Positions 19,463 to 28,986 of a DNA stretch of 64,000 nt are shown here, piece after piece (position 1 is the stretch's first letter; each line of letters opens with the position of its first letter). The DNA lies in NCBI RefSeq assembly GCF_000196895.1, contig NC_014298.1, positions 124,001-188,000 on the forward strand. The letters are read 5' to 3'. The translations under genes and the position numbers were made by a program. The notes beneath the pieces are model-generated. The model was not told the DNA's origin. It was given only the letters and a program-made list of their open reading frames with translations, and made no database searches. This DNA comes from Halalkalicoccus jeotgali B3. Lineage in GTDB: Archaea; Halobacteriota; Halobacteria; Halobacteriales; Halalkalicoccaceae.

Positions 19463-20899
19463 TTACTCGATCCCAGCTCTCTTGAGGATCCGTTCGGCGG
19501 TAGCTGTAGCGTCCGTGAGAAGTTCGGGAAGCGGCGTCTTCATACGGACTATCTCTCGACCATTCATCACGACCGTCCCTGCGCAAAGAACGGTCTCTAC
19601 CTCCGACCCCTGTGAACCGTAGACGAGTGCGTGTACGGGATCCGGTGCTGGTGTGAGATGTGGCTGTTCGAGATCGATAATGGCGATATCGGCCTGCTTT
19701 CCCGTCTCTATCGAGCCGAGGGTATCGGCGTGGCCGATGGCTGCAGCAGCATCGCAGGTCACCATATCGAACGCCTTTTGTGCCGGAACAATGCTGGGGT
19801 CCTGATGATATCCTTTGTGTGCGGTCGCGACAGCACGCGCATCGGACAGGACGTTACTAGTGTCGTTCAGAATCGAGTTATCCGTCCCGATCGCTGTCAG
19901 CACGCCAGTATCGAGCATCGAAGCGACCGGCGCGAACCCGGTCGCGAGTCGCATATTCGCCCGGTAGTTGTGCACGACTGCGGTGCCGGTCCGCGCGAGT
20001 AATCGGATATCGCGTGCGTTCGTCTGCACGCAGTGACCGAGCAGCGCACGCTCGCCCAGACACCCGATGTTACGGAGATATTCGATGCTCGAGAGCGCAC
20101 CCCGCTCTCTGACTTCGGCTTTCGCTTCCGCGACGTGAGTGGTCGTCATCACGTCGTACTCCTCGGCGAGACGATACGCACCTCGGAGGGCGTCGGCCGT
20201 GGTCGTCGCGAGCGTTGCGGGCGCCGGCCAAACCGATTGCCTCCCGCCTTCGCTGTGGAACTCCTCAATGAGGGCTGTGGTGTTATCGAGGGCGTCTTCG
20301 GTTTCCACGATCAGCGCACCGGGGCCAGGATGAACCGAATCGGGATCGTGCGCTGTAATGTCAGCGAACAACTGCTCGAACCCCTCGTCCGGCGGAAGGT
20401 CCCTGATTCCGGCACCGTAGATGTTCCGTACTCCCATCTCCGCGTACACGTCGAGCTTGCGCCGGGTCGGGTCGAGATCCGTCCAGTCGAGTGCCGTATC
20501 GTTCTCGACGAACGTCGTGGTTCCCGACCGTAACGCTTCGATACAGTACAACCGCGCTGCGAGTGCGTGCTCTTCGGGCTGCATCTCGAACAGCGCTGGT
20601 TGTTTGACATTGAACAGCCAATCGTACAGACCCCGACCCTCTGCGAATGTTCCTCGTAGAAAGATATCGGAAACGTGTGTATGTGCATTGATTAATCCCG
20701 GTATCACTGCCCCTCTCTCGGCGTCAATAATCCGAGCCGGCGACGTTTCGGCCCCGAGACGATCGGCCGAACCAACAGCGGTAATCCGGCCGTCAGTCAC
20801 TGCGACCGCACCCTCAGTAATGATCTGCCTGTCCTCGTTCTGGGTAATAATCGTTCCGTTGGTTATCAGTATATCTGTCATAGTATTAGTGACCGTCAT
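19463..20899 (-). CDS. guanine deaminase-like ATZ/TRZ family amidohydrolase
   Basis: 478-residue amidohydrolase of the cytosine/guanine deaminase group. Metal ligands: NAHTH (about residue 72), THVAEAKAE (His, Glu, about 240), GHCVQ and GTDNS (Asp, about 322). Members deaminate guanine, 8-oxoguanine, adenosine derivatives or triazines. Next to the xanthine-dehydrogenase-like genes, conversion of guanine to xanthine is the simplest inference. The start may be at 20899 or at the second Met (20881, MTDILITNG), which is the family-like beginning. It follows the Mo-subunit gene by about 40 nt on the same strand and is probably in its operon. Confidence 0.82.
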   Translation of the reverse strand: MTVTNTMTDILITNGTIITQNEDRQIITEGAVAVTDGRITAVGSADRLGAETSPARIIDAERGAVIPGLINAHTHVSDIFLRGTFAEGRGLYDWLFNVKQPALFEMQPEEHALAARLYCIEALRSGTTTFVENDTALDWTDLDPTRRKLDVYAEMGVRNIYGAGIRDLPPDEGFEQLFADITAHDPDSVHPGPGALIVETEDALDNTTALIEEFHSEGGRQSVWPAPATLATTTADALRGAYRLAEEYDVMTTTHVAEAKAEVRERGALSSIEYLRNIGCLGERALLGHCVQTNARDIRLLARTGTAVVHNYRANMRLATGFAPVASMLDTGVLTAIGTDNSILNDTSNVLSDARAVATAHKGYHQDPSIVPAQKAFDMVTCDAAAAIGHADTLGSIETGKQADIAIIDLEQPHLTPAPDPVHALVYGSQGSEVETVLCAGTVVMNGREIVRMKTPLPELLTDATATAERILKRAGIE

Positions 20900-20938
20900 A
20901 TCGATTCAGTCGATCCCCTGAACCCGTTTCGAGTTCGA

Positions 20939-23380
20939 TCAGCTCTCGTCGAGTTGTGCCCGTATCTTCTCGGCCGTGATCGGAAGCTCGTTGACTCGAA
21001 CCCCGACCGCACGACGGATCGCGTTACTCAACGCCGGCGGAACGCCGTTGACGGGGATCTCGGCGACGGACTTCGCGCCGAACGGCCCCGTCGGTTCGTG
21101 CGTCTCGACGAGGATCGATTCGAGCGGCGGCTGATCGGCTGTCGTCGGCATCCCGTACTCACGAAAGCCGAGCGTCTCGGGCCTGCCGTCCTCGTCGAAC
21201 GAGAGCCCCGCGGAGGTAGCCAGCTCGTAGCTCATGTGCATCGCCCCGTCGACCTGCCCCTCTGCGAGGTCGGGGTTGATCGCGACGCCACAGTCGACCG
21301 CGAAGACGAGTTTGTGGACTTCGAACTCGCCGGTCTCCTCGTTTACGGTCACGTCGGCGAACTGCGCGCCGAAGGGTGGCGGCGACTCGTCGGTCGAGAA
21401 ACTCGCTTGTCCCATCACCTGTGCGCGCAGTTCGTCGCCGTAGATCGACTCGTAGCCGATCTCTTCTATTAGCACCGACTCGCCCGTCTGCTCGGAGTAC
21501 ACCGCTCCGTCGCGAGCTTCGAGGACCTCGGCCGGCTCCGCAAGCATTCGCGAGGCGAACTCGAAGAGCTGTGTTCTCGCGTCCTCGGCGGCCTCTTTTA
21601 CCGCACTCCCGGTGACGTACGTCGTCGAGGAGGCGTACGCACCGTAGTCGAACGGCGAAACGTCCGTATCCGAGGGCTGGACGAGGACGTCCGCCGGCTC
21701 GACGCCGAGCACTTCAGCGGCGATCTGGGCCATCGCGGTGTCGGCTCCGGGACCGATATCGACGGCCCCGGTCTGCAGGATGAACGAGCCATCCTCGTTC
21801 ATCTTGATGTGTGCGGCGCCGAGTTCGTCGCCAGCGACGCCGCTTTTCTGTGCGGTGAGGGCGACGCCACAGGCGCGGTGGAGATGGTCCTCGTCGGGCT
21901 GTTCGATGTCGTCCCAGCCGATGGCCGCCTTCCCCGCGGCGATACAGTCGTCGATACCGCACGAGCGGATCCGACGGACGTGCTCGCCGTTCGTCGTGAC
22001 GCCCGACGCGGTGTCGAGATCGCCATGTCCGATGAGGTTCCGCGAGCGGAGTTCGAGGGAGTCGATTCCCAGTTCGTCGGCGACCTCGTCCATGTGGCCC
22101 TCGAGCGCGAAGTGGCCTTGTGGCGCTCCGTAGCCGCGTATCGCACCGCCGATCGGGAGGTTCGTGTGGACGGCCTTCATCTCGAAGCGGATGTTCGGCG
22201 TATGCGTGTACAAGGGCAGGGGCTTGGTCGCGATGGAGCCGGTGACCGTCAGCCCGTGTGGGCCGTACGCACCCGAGTTTGTGATCGCCGACATGTCGAG
22301 TGCCTCGATATCGCCCTCCTTGGTGACGACGCTTCGGAGCCGAACGCGGGCGGGACGTCGCGATCGCATCGCGTAGAACTCCTCGCGGCGCGTGGCCTCC
22401 AGTTTCACCGGCCGGTCGGCGGCCAGCATCAACGCCATCGTGATGGGCTCGATCAGCATCGACTGCTTGGAGCCGAACCCGGCACCGATCCGCGGTTTGC
22501 TCACCCGAATATCCCGGATCGGAACGTCGAACAGATGTGCGAGTTGTCGGCGCGTATGGTACGGGACCTGCGTGCTCGTAATGAGGTGAAACCGGTTGTC
22601 CTCGTCGCGATGGGCGATCGTCGTATGCGGCTCGGGGACACAGTGGGACTGATACGGCGTCTCCCACTCGGTTTCGGTGACGATCCAGTCGTCCCTAGTC
22701 GCCGCCTCCTCGAACGCGCCATCCACGTCACCGATCTCGCCATCGGTGTGGGCCTCAATGTTCCGTTCGTAGTCCGCGCCCGGCTGGCTGTTCTCCACCC
22801 GGTCGGCGTCGTGTATCTGCGGCGCGTCGGGCTCCATCGCCGCTTCCGTGTCGAAGACGGCGTCCAGTTTCTCGTACGTGACGTCGATCGCTCTGATAGC
22901 CTTATCCGCAGTGCTGGCGTCCGTGGCCGCTACCGCGGCGATCGGATCGCCGACGAAGCGCACCTTTCGTCGGAGGACGGTCAGATCCCACGGGCTCGGC
23001 TCGGGATAGGACTGTCCTGCGGAGGTGTACGTCGTATCAGGCACCTCCTCGGAGTCCGGTGTGATAACCGCATAAACGCCGTCCATCCCCTCGGCGGCGC
23101 TCGTATCGATCTCGGTTGCGTATCCGTGTGCGATATCCGACCGCAAAACGGCCGCCTCGGCGAGAGTAGGGAAGTTCCGCGCGTAGTCGGCGGTGTACTT
23201 CGATTCACCCGTGACGATCTTTCGAGCATCGGTTTTCTCCTCCCGTTTGGAGACGGCCTGTCGCTCGCCCGCCGTCTTTCGGTTGTTCGGGCTCTCGTCC
23301 CATTCGAGTGGATGGTCGGTTTCGGCCGACGAGGACTGTTGTTGGTCGTCGCTTTCGGTTGGCTCGTCGGTTCTGCTCAT
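20939..23380 (-). CDS. xanthine dehydrogenase-like molybdopterin-binding subunit
   Basis: 813-residue Mo-cofactor subunit of the xanthine oxidase family. Visible: GAGFGSKQS (about residue 315), AIRGYGAPQGH (about 408-418), QTGAVDIGPGADTAMAQI and the C-terminal GPFGAKSVAEIPVNG, whose Glu is the expected catalytic base. A charged N-terminal extension of about 50 residues (Ser, Glu, Asp-rich) precedes the conserved region. Start overlaps the stop of the 2Fe-2S subunit gene by 4 nt. No FAD-subunit gene is present in this operon. Hypoxanthine or xanthine oxidation is inferred from the neighbouring urate oxidase set; a nicotinate- or aldehyde-type substrate is possible. Confidence 0.9.
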   Translation of the reverse strand: MSRTDEPTESDDQQQSSSAETDHPLEWDESPNNRKTAGERQAVSKREEKTDARKIVTGESKYTADYARNFPTLAEAAVLRSDIAHGYATEIDTSAAEGMDGVYAVITPDSEEVPDTTYTSAGQSYPEPSPWDLTVLRRKVRFVGDPIAAVAATDASTADKAIRAIDVTYEKLDAVFDTEAAMEPDAPQIHDADRVENSQPGADYERNIEAHTDGEIGDVDGAFEEAATRDDWIVTETEWETPYQSHCVPEPHTTIAHRDEDNRFHLITSTQVPYHTRRQLAHLFDVPIRDIRVSKPRIGAGFGSKQSMLIEPITMALMLAADRPVKLEATRREEFYAMRSRRPARVRLRSVVTKEGDIEALDMSAITNSGAYGPHGLTVTGSIATKPLPLYTHTPNIRFEMKAVHTNLPIGGAIRGYGAPQGHFALEGHMDEVADELGIDSLELRSRNLIGHGDLDTASGVTTNGEHVRRIRSCGIDDCIAAGKAAIGWDDIEQPDEDHLHRACGVALTAQKSGVAGDELGAAHIKMNEDGSFILQTGAVDIGPGADTAMAQIAAEVLGVEPADVLVQPSDTDVSPFDYGAYASSTTYVTGSAVKEAAEDARTQLFEFASRMLAEPAEVLEARDGAVYSEQTGESVLIEEIGYESIYGDELRAQVMGQASFSTDESPPPFGAQFADVTVNEETGEFEVHKLVFAVDCGVAINPDLAEGQVDGAMHMSYELATSAGLSFDEDGRPETLGFREYGMPTTADQPPLESILVETHEPTGPFGAKSVAEIPVNGVPPALSNAIRRAVGVRVNELPITAEKIRAQLDES

Positions 23381-23925
23381 CTGCGTTCACCGCGGGGACA
23401 CCCGTCGTTCGAACACGCGTTCGGAGCTACGACTGTGTCGCCACCGTCGGTAGCGACGGTTTGCTCGTCGTTCATCCGTCCGGCGGCGTCCTGTACGGCA
23501 TCGATGATCTTCTCGTAGCCGGTACACCGACAGAGGTTGCCCGAGAGTCCATCACGGATCTCCGCTTCGGTGGGATCGGGAGTGTCTGCGAGTAAGCTCC
23601 GTGTCTGCATGATCATCCCGGGAATACAGAACCCACACTGGAGGGCAGCGTTGTCCACGAATGCGGCTTGGATGGGATGGAGGTCGTCCTGGGTGCCCAG
23701 ACTCTCGATCGTCTCGACTGTTGCCCCGTCGATGGTAGCAACCGGTTTGATACAGGAACGTTCGGGTTCGCCGTCGACGACTACGGTACAGAATCCACAG
23801 TTACCCGTATCACAGCCGCGTTTCGCGCCGGTATAGCCATTGCATCGGAGGACATCGAGGAGCGAGTCCGAGCGTTCGGCTTCGAACGTTCGTTTAGCCC
23901 CATTCAAGGTAATGTCTATTTCCAT
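23377..23925 (-). CDS. 2Fe-2S subunit of a molybdenum hydroxylase
   Basis: 182 residues. N-terminal plant-type 2Fe-2S cluster motif GCDTGNCGFCTVVVDG (about residues 37-52) and second cluster motif CGFCIPGMIMQ (about 97-107) with NLCRCTGYEKI (about 129-139). It carries electrons away from the Mo subunit. The start at 23925 (MEIDITLNG) is chosen over 23982 because it matches the family and follows a palindromic TATA-like site by about 30 nt. The last 30 residues, after the normal end, add an acidic tail with two extra Cys (ACSNDGC), which is unusual. First gene of the minus-strand operon 2Fe-2S - Mo subunit - deaminase. Confidence 0.92.
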   Translation of the reverse strand: MEIDITLNGAKRTFEAERSDSLLDVLRCNGYTGAKRGCDTGNCGFCTVVVDGEPERSCIKPVATIDGATVETIESLGTQDDLHPIQAAFVDNAALQCGFCIPGMIMQTRSLLADTPDPTEAEIRDGLSGNLCRCTGYEKIIDAVQDAAGRMNDEQTVATDGGDTVVAPNACSNDGCPRGERR

Positions 23926-24670
23926 GGGTATGGATCGTTCATGTGTGACGGTAACACATATATGTGCCGGTCGAATAGCCAATCCATGTATACGGCGGTG
24001 GATTCGTGGAGTATCACCACATCCAGGATTGGAGAGCGTATCAGACAGTCCCTCGAATACAATCCTCTCTCGGGGTCACGACGGTCGTCAACGTCGAACC
24101 ACAAAGCGTGTACGGTCGGAAAAGCGGGAATCGACCGTTCCCGACGTGATCGGGAACGGATTGTGACCCCGGTTGGACTCTATCCGGGTGCCGATACGCC
24201 GGCCACAGTCGCATCGAGCATTGTCCCGGTAATCGCTGTGATCAATACCCGTCACAACGGTGGCCGGCTTATAGACCAAGCAGATCCTATTCATCAACGT
24301 CAGCCGACCCCATCAGAACACTAACACTCTCAAGGTACTACTAATAGAAACGCCTGCAACGAACTAAACGATACAAACGACCAAAACGAATGCAACGAAC
24401 GAGATGCGTATCAGAACACCTTGCGCTTTAGAGATCGGTTTCGGTGGTGGACACACCCGATAATCGACACGGGAGGCGATCGAGAGAGTTCGTGAGTAGA
24501 GAACCACCTACACTCGTGGCGAAAGATCTGTGAGGGATCCATTCTGCTGCTGATTGAGGCACCGTATGCTTTCTCATCCGTTCTATAAATAATCGTAGAT
24601 AAATACTTCGTACACCTAGTGATCACTACAGCGAACACACTTATCCCAATGGGCGTGTAAAGAAGAGCGT
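23926..24670. promoter_or_regulatory. xdh operon promoter and adjoining gene-free DNA
   Basis: The 12-bp palindrome CACATATATGTG (23955-23966) lies about 30-40 nt upstream of the 2Fe-2S subunit start and is the likely TATA box. An overlapping inverted repeat ATGTGT (23941-23946) and ACACAT (23954-23959) could be an operator. From about 24000 to 24670 only short unsupported ORFs are seen. The end of the region precedes the amphi-Trp gene. Confidence 0.45.
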
Positions 24671-24958
24671 ATGCCCGAAGAAGTCCTGTTCAAGTCCGAG
24701 AGTACTCAAAGCCGAGATGAGATCGCCTCATACTTCCGAAGCGTTGCTGAGAAACTCGAAGAGGGGAGCGCCATTACGTTGAAAGCGGGATCCGAATCCG
24801 TCACGATGGAGCCACCCGCCCAACCGACGTTCGAAGTCAAAGCCGAACGCGAAGGCCCAACGAACGGTCCCGGAGAGTTAAGCATCGAATTTGAACTCGA
24901 ATGGGACGAGACTAGTGACGACGATGGGGAAAGTACCGGAACCTTAGAAATCGAATGA
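24671..24958 (+). CDS. amphi-Trp domain-containing protein
   Basis: 95-residue acidic protein matching the amphi-Trp family: N-terminal EEVLFKSESTQSRDEIASYF, the GSAITLKAGSESVTMEPP core, then FEVKAERE and LSIEFELEWDE. The family is common in haloarchaea and some bacteria; its function is unknown. Single gene, start supported by the conserved N-terminus. Confidence 0.85.
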   Translation: MPEEVLFKSESTQSRDEIASYFRSVAEKLEEGSAITLKAGSESVTMEPPAQPTFEVKAEREGPTNGPGELSIEFELEWDETSDDDGESTGTLEIE

Positions 24959-25090
24959 GCAGCGACCGCTGTTAATATATGACAACTCCTGAACGTAGTT
25001 GACGGCCCATGCCTGCCGTGAGCAGCTATCCTTCGGGAATAGATGTGAAGTAGAGCTTCAACGGAACCAACGGTATACCACTACTGAACA

Positions 25091-25189
25091 ATGGTGGACC
25101 CCTATAGAGTCATTGTCGCCTCCATCGACGGTAGTGAGGTTGCTCTTGGTGCGCTAAATCACGTTAGGATACTCGAAGGGAAACAGTGA
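25091..25189 (+). pseudogene. N-terminal remnant of a universal stress protein (UspA)
   Basis: 33-codon ORF reading MVDPYRVIVASIDGSEVALG and then ALNHVRILEGKQ before a TGA. This matches only the first strand and helix of UspA proteins (usual length 140-150). The rest of the domain does not follow in any frame, so it is a truncated remnant in an otherwise empty 24959-25259 gap. Confidence 0.5.
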
Positions 25190-25259
25190 CCAGATCACTC
25201 TAGATAGATCGTTTCGACCGTGTTTGATCGGCGTTTACTGGGAGATATTACCGGTCCTG

Positions 25260-26246
25260 TTATTGTATTGTACTGGCGATCGACGAGAATACTCCCAGCT
25301 GACGACGCTGATCGGTGGTGGGGAACCTGACGACGAACTGTTCGACACCTGCCTCTATGTAGTCGGCCAATAGCGATTCGACCGCCGCTGGCGTCCCGAA
25401 CGCACCGCGTTTCCGGATCTTCGCATCGGAGAGTGACCGGTCGGACTGATAGGTGATCTGCTCTCCGTAGTAATTGTGGTAGAACTCACGTGCGTCATCG
25501 AGAGCCTCCGACTCGGAGTCAGCGACGATTACGTCGAGATAATACCCCGGCGTTATCGCCTCGGCAGGTCGGCCGGCCTCGACGAGCAACTCTCGAATGT
25601 GATCTAAGCCTCCAGCATACGTCTCGGGCGCCATCGCGATCGGAAGCCACCCGTCTCCATGATTTGTGAGGCGACGCCGTATCGTCCCTGGAAACCCGCT
25701 ACTCGGATCGAAGGCCGCCGATGCAACGTAGATTGGTGGCTTTCGTGCCGGTTCGAATCCGATTGCCGCGTCCTCAAGGGAGTAGTGATCGCCGTCGTAA
25801 TCGATTGTAGCCCCCTTCCAGAGCTCGGACACGACGGCAAGCGCTTCGTTGAGGGTCGCCCCGCGGCGCTCGTCGTCGATACCGAGTTGTCGCATCTCTT
25901 CACGTTCGGGTGGTCTGACGCCCAACGACAGGCGACCACCGCTCAACTGGTCAAGCGTTGCCGTCATGTGAGCGACGTGGACCGGATGGCGGAGCACCGG
26001 CAGGTACACCGCAGTTCCTACCCCGATCGACTCGGTCGCCGCCGAAATCGCGCCGAGCGTAACAAGTGGCTCGAGGCGTGGTTTCGCGAGGACGCTGTCG
26101 CCGACCCACGCCGAATCGTAGCCGAGCGATTCGGCACGCTGGGCGAGCCCGACGATGTCGGCGTCGGCGCGGGCAGTGAGTTCCGTTGTCGACGTGCTTG
26201 AAAAGACGATTCCTCGTGTCGGTAGTAAATATCCGAACGTGGTCAC
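25260..26246 (-). CDS. LLM class flavin-dependent oxidoreductase
   Basis: About 328 residues from a GTG at 26246 (TTFGYLLPTRG), which is the normal luciferase-like start; the frame is open for 58 more codons upstream but without family sequence. Features: QRAESLGYDSAWVGDSV (about residues 37-53), GVGTAVYLPVLRHPVHVAH and SGGRLSLGV, the bacterial luciferase/F420-dependent monooxygenase fold. Cofactor FMN or F420; substrate unknown. Monocistronic. Confidence 0.85.
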   Translation of the reverse strand: MTTFGYLLPTRGIVFSSTSTTELTARADADIVGLAQRAESLGYDSAWVGDSVLAKPRLEPLVTLGAISAATESIGVGTAVYLPVLRHPVHVAHMTATLDQLSGGRLSLGVRPPEREEMRQLGIDDERRGATLNEALAVVSELWKGATIDYDGDHYSLEDAAIGFEPARKPPIYVASAAFDPSSGFPGTIRRRLTNHGDGWLPIAMAPETYAGGLDHIRELLVEAGRPAEAITPGYYLDVIVADSESEALDDAREFYHNYYGEQITYQSDRSLSDAKIRKRGAFGTPAAVESLLADYIEAGVEQFVVRFPTTDQRRQLGVFSSIASTIQ

Positions 26247-26630
26247 GATAATCCTACCGTGGTTGATGAAGGCGATCGTGATAACTGTGCGTCCGTCACA
26301 GTAGCACACGTCTAACTCGCTCACTGCCGACGTTCGATCGATGTCCGTTCGGCAGTTCACATACGAATCGACCTCCTTTCGCGCCTGAAGACGCGAGTAT
26401 GCGCTCGCAGTATCCATCACTGGAAGTAGCGAGCATCACCGGTGAGGACTTCGTTGACAGAGAAGTGAGTCGATCGGTGTCGGGCACAGACGACCGAGCG
26501 ATTCAGGATCGGCTTCGGGGGTATGCGTAGATCCCGTCGACGACACACTAGGTGTGATACTCGTCTTACCGAGTGGATTATCGCGAGCGGAGTCGATCCG
26601 TGACGAGTCTGTACGGACACGCATCGACAC

Positions 26631-27099
26631 TCAGGAGTTAAGCCGCCAGCCTTGGTAGTTAAGAACAGTAGCGAACGAGATCCACGCGAGGTAGGGCACG
26701 AGGAGGACTGCTGCGCGGAGACTGACGCGGGCGAACGCGAGTAGTGTCATAACGACCGCGATCACCAAGGGAACGAACATCACGAAACCAACGAGATACC
26801 CTCGTCCACCGGTTGCCCGAGAGCCGAAGACGACGAACGACCACGCGCTGTTGAGGCCGAGCTGAGCGACGAAAAACCCGGCGTCCGATTTTACCAGCAG
26901 GTGTCCTGCGGGCATCCCGCCACACGAGATAGAGCGCAACACCCATCAGTGCATAGAGAACGTTCCATACCAACGGAACAACCCATCCGGGGGGAGAAAG
27001 CGACGGCTCAACAGCATCACTCTCAGTGAGGACAGCGATGTCTTCCGCAGTGAGAGCTCCTGGAACGATTCCCGCCAACTCGCAGAATCCGATAGCCAA
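26631..27099 (-). pseudogene. TspO/MBR family membrane protein, frameshifted
   Basis: TspO/MBR proteins are five-helix membrane proteins that bind tetrapyrroles and are regulated with stress or light in other organisms. Reading from 27099 (TTG start) gives GFCELAGIVPGALT, then LSPPGWVVPLVWNVLYALMG and LYLVWRDAR, which is the first half of the family. The second half, LVKSDAGFFVAQLGLNSAWS through YLAWISFATVLNYQGWRLNS, is in another frame ending at 26631. The shift falls between about 26898 and 26917. Either half alone could not form the five-helix bundle. Confidence 0.75.
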
Positions 27100-27702
27100 A
27101 GCGAGTCCCGGCTAGTCGTCACGCGAGAGGGATCCCTCCCGAACGCCACAGTGAGAGTGCTCTATTTGCGTATCGTCTTTATTCTTGTTCGAAAACATGG
27201 CGTTCATTGGTTCGCTGACGCTATTTGCTTTGCTCTCCGCATAGCCTCAGTTCCACATCAGTATGGGCTTGCACGGTCGGTCGAGCCAGCGCCCGCCCGA
27301 TTAGTACGCTGTTTTGACCACCCGCGGATGGGAGCACCCAGCATCCTGAATCGATACGTTGTGGTCAACCGTTTCCGATCTGTTCCTTCGTTTGAGGATG
27401 GCCCACCACGATTCTTCCAACGGTCGCTCAACCAATCACGTGTGAGCTCCTCTCCGATCCCGACCCTGAATTGAACATGGCAGCGACGCTGCGGCGACTA
27501 AGAATATCCGGATGCAGGCGTTCAAGTAGTACAGTATAGACCGATCTCGACGGTGATCCATTAGATAGTCCGTTTGAAAAGCATCCATATGCGACGAGTC
27601 AGCCGTGGGACGGTGATGTGTGATAGAGGATTCTGTACTGGGGTCTGTCCGTATAGTCAAAATCAATCAAGCTACTTTCGAGGGATAGAAACAGATACCT
27701 GA
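27100..27702. other. gap without a supported gene
   Basis: About 600 bases. Open stretches on both strands have no recognisable family. A minus-strand stretch near 27330-27450 (VERPLEESWWAILKRRNRS) is faintly reminiscent of a transposase C-terminus, but not enough to call. Confidence 0.3.
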
Positions 27703-28986
27703 TTAGGTTGAACTCTGACCCCGAACGAATTCAACGTCAACAGCGACTTCCTCTCCTGTCTCATTCGTTAGGCGGTCGTCGAGACGCTGAGCTACGTCAG
27801 GTGGTAGTTGTGTGTTCGGACCGTGTGAGACGACAACGGTCACTTCAGCTGGATTTCCGAGGAGGACATCGTCGATATCATAGTCGACCGTCGTTGACTC
27901 GAACTGCAAGTCACCAAACTGGCTGCTATCGAACATCGCTTCGGCTTCGATATTGGCGCTAGTCTCGACAGTTCCAACTTCGAAGGATGCCCAAGTGACC
28001 GCACCGAGGACAGCGGAGAGGAGAAGCAGGCTAAGAACGATAGTTCCGATCCGAACACGGACATCGTGACGTGCCTGAATCGTCTGCTCGGCCTTTTCAG
28101 GACGGTAGCCGGCGACCCATAAGAGAATGAGTGCCGAGAGATTGATCGCAAGCAGGTTCACTAGGACAAGAACGCCAGCAGTGAGGACGACCCCTGGATT
28201 GCCCCATGCGAGACCGAGACCTGCCGTGGCAGCAGGCGGGATCAGTGCCACCGCGATGGCGACTCCCACGAGTGCCGATCCCGACCCTCGGATAATGCTT
28301 ACAGCGCCGGCAACTCCGGATCCGAGTGCGAGAAACAGCGAGAGAAAGTTCGGGGAAGTCCGTTCAAGCACCTGTGGAATCGTTCGGATGTCTACCGGCG
28401 GTAACAGGGCAGTCTCTTTCAACAGTATTCCAAGGCCGGCAGCCGTTAGGACTGCAGTGAGCAAACCGGTTATCTGCAGTGTCACACCACGAGATGTTAT
28501 ATCGGAGTCGGCCAACACTGCTCCGACACTGGCCGAGATAGCGGGCCCCATCAACGGGGCGATGACCATTGCGCCGATGATAGTTGCCGCCGAGTCGAGA
28601 AGCAGCCCTGTCGTAGCGATGAGCGTACTCACGATGAGGAAAATGAAGAACGTCGAGGCTGCAGGGGCAAGGTCTTCGGTATGTGCGATGAGTTCGTCGC
28701 GTGCAATACGATGGCCCTGATAGCGGTCTTTGAGGGAGTCTATTCGCTCGGAGACGACTGTTTCCGTCGGCAGAACAATCGTATAGGACTGTTCCTTGAT
28801 GCCTGCAGCATACAGCTTTTCAAGTACGGGTTCAACTCCGGCATCGGGGAGTGGGAAGGAAACCAACGCTTCGAACTCCCCGCGGCCAGTCTCTTCATAG
28901 ATCGCATAATCGATCCGTTCGTCATCAAGTGCCGCAAGAACGTTCATTCGATCTCCGTCGGGGATAAGCACTTGTACGAGACGCAT
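27703..28986 (-). CDS. TIGR00341/DUF389 family membrane protein
   Basis: About 427 residues. N-terminal soluble ACT-like domain (about residues 1-110, MRLVQVLIPDGDRMNVLAAL), then a membrane core of about 7-8 helices (about 120-330) with the conserved IIGAMVIAPLMGPAISASVG and ALIPPAATAGLGLAWGN, and a C-terminal extracellular or periplasmic-side acidic domain. Family function unknown, widespread in haloarchaea. Start at 28986 (MRLVQV) preferred to 29004 because it is the conserved N-terminus. Confidence 0.9.
   Translation of the reverse strand: MRLVQVLIPDGDRMNVLAALDDERIDYAIYEETGRGEFEALVSFPLPDAGVEPVLEKLYAAGIKEQSYTIVLPTETVVSERIDSLKDRYQGHRIARDELIAHTEDLAPAASTFFIFLIVSTLIATTGLLLDSAATIIGAMVIAPLMGPAISASVGAVLADSDITSRGVTLQITGLLTAVLTAAGLGILLKETALLPPVDIRTIPQVLERTSPNFLSLFLALGSGVAGAVSIIRGSGSALVGVAIAVALIPPAATAGLGLAWGNPGVVLTAGVLVLVNLLAINLSALILLWVAGYRPEKAEQTIQARHDVRVRIGTIVLSLLLLSAVLGAVTWASFEVGTVETSANIEAEAMFDSSQFGDLQFESTTVDYDIDDVLLGNPAEVTVVVSHGPNTQLPPDVAQRLDDRLTNETGEEVAVDVEFVRGQSST

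Noticed and set aside
21809-23518. 569-residue plus-strand ORF opposite the Mo-subunit gene
   Set aside because: Shadow of the minus-strand xanthine dehydrogenase-like gene; Arg/Val-rich with no domains. Long antisense frames are common in GC-rich haloarchaeal DNA.
27280-27460. Possible transposase C-terminus (WWAILKRRNRS) on the minus strand
   Set aside because: Only a few residues resemble a DDE transposase, and stops follow at once; too weak to list as an element.
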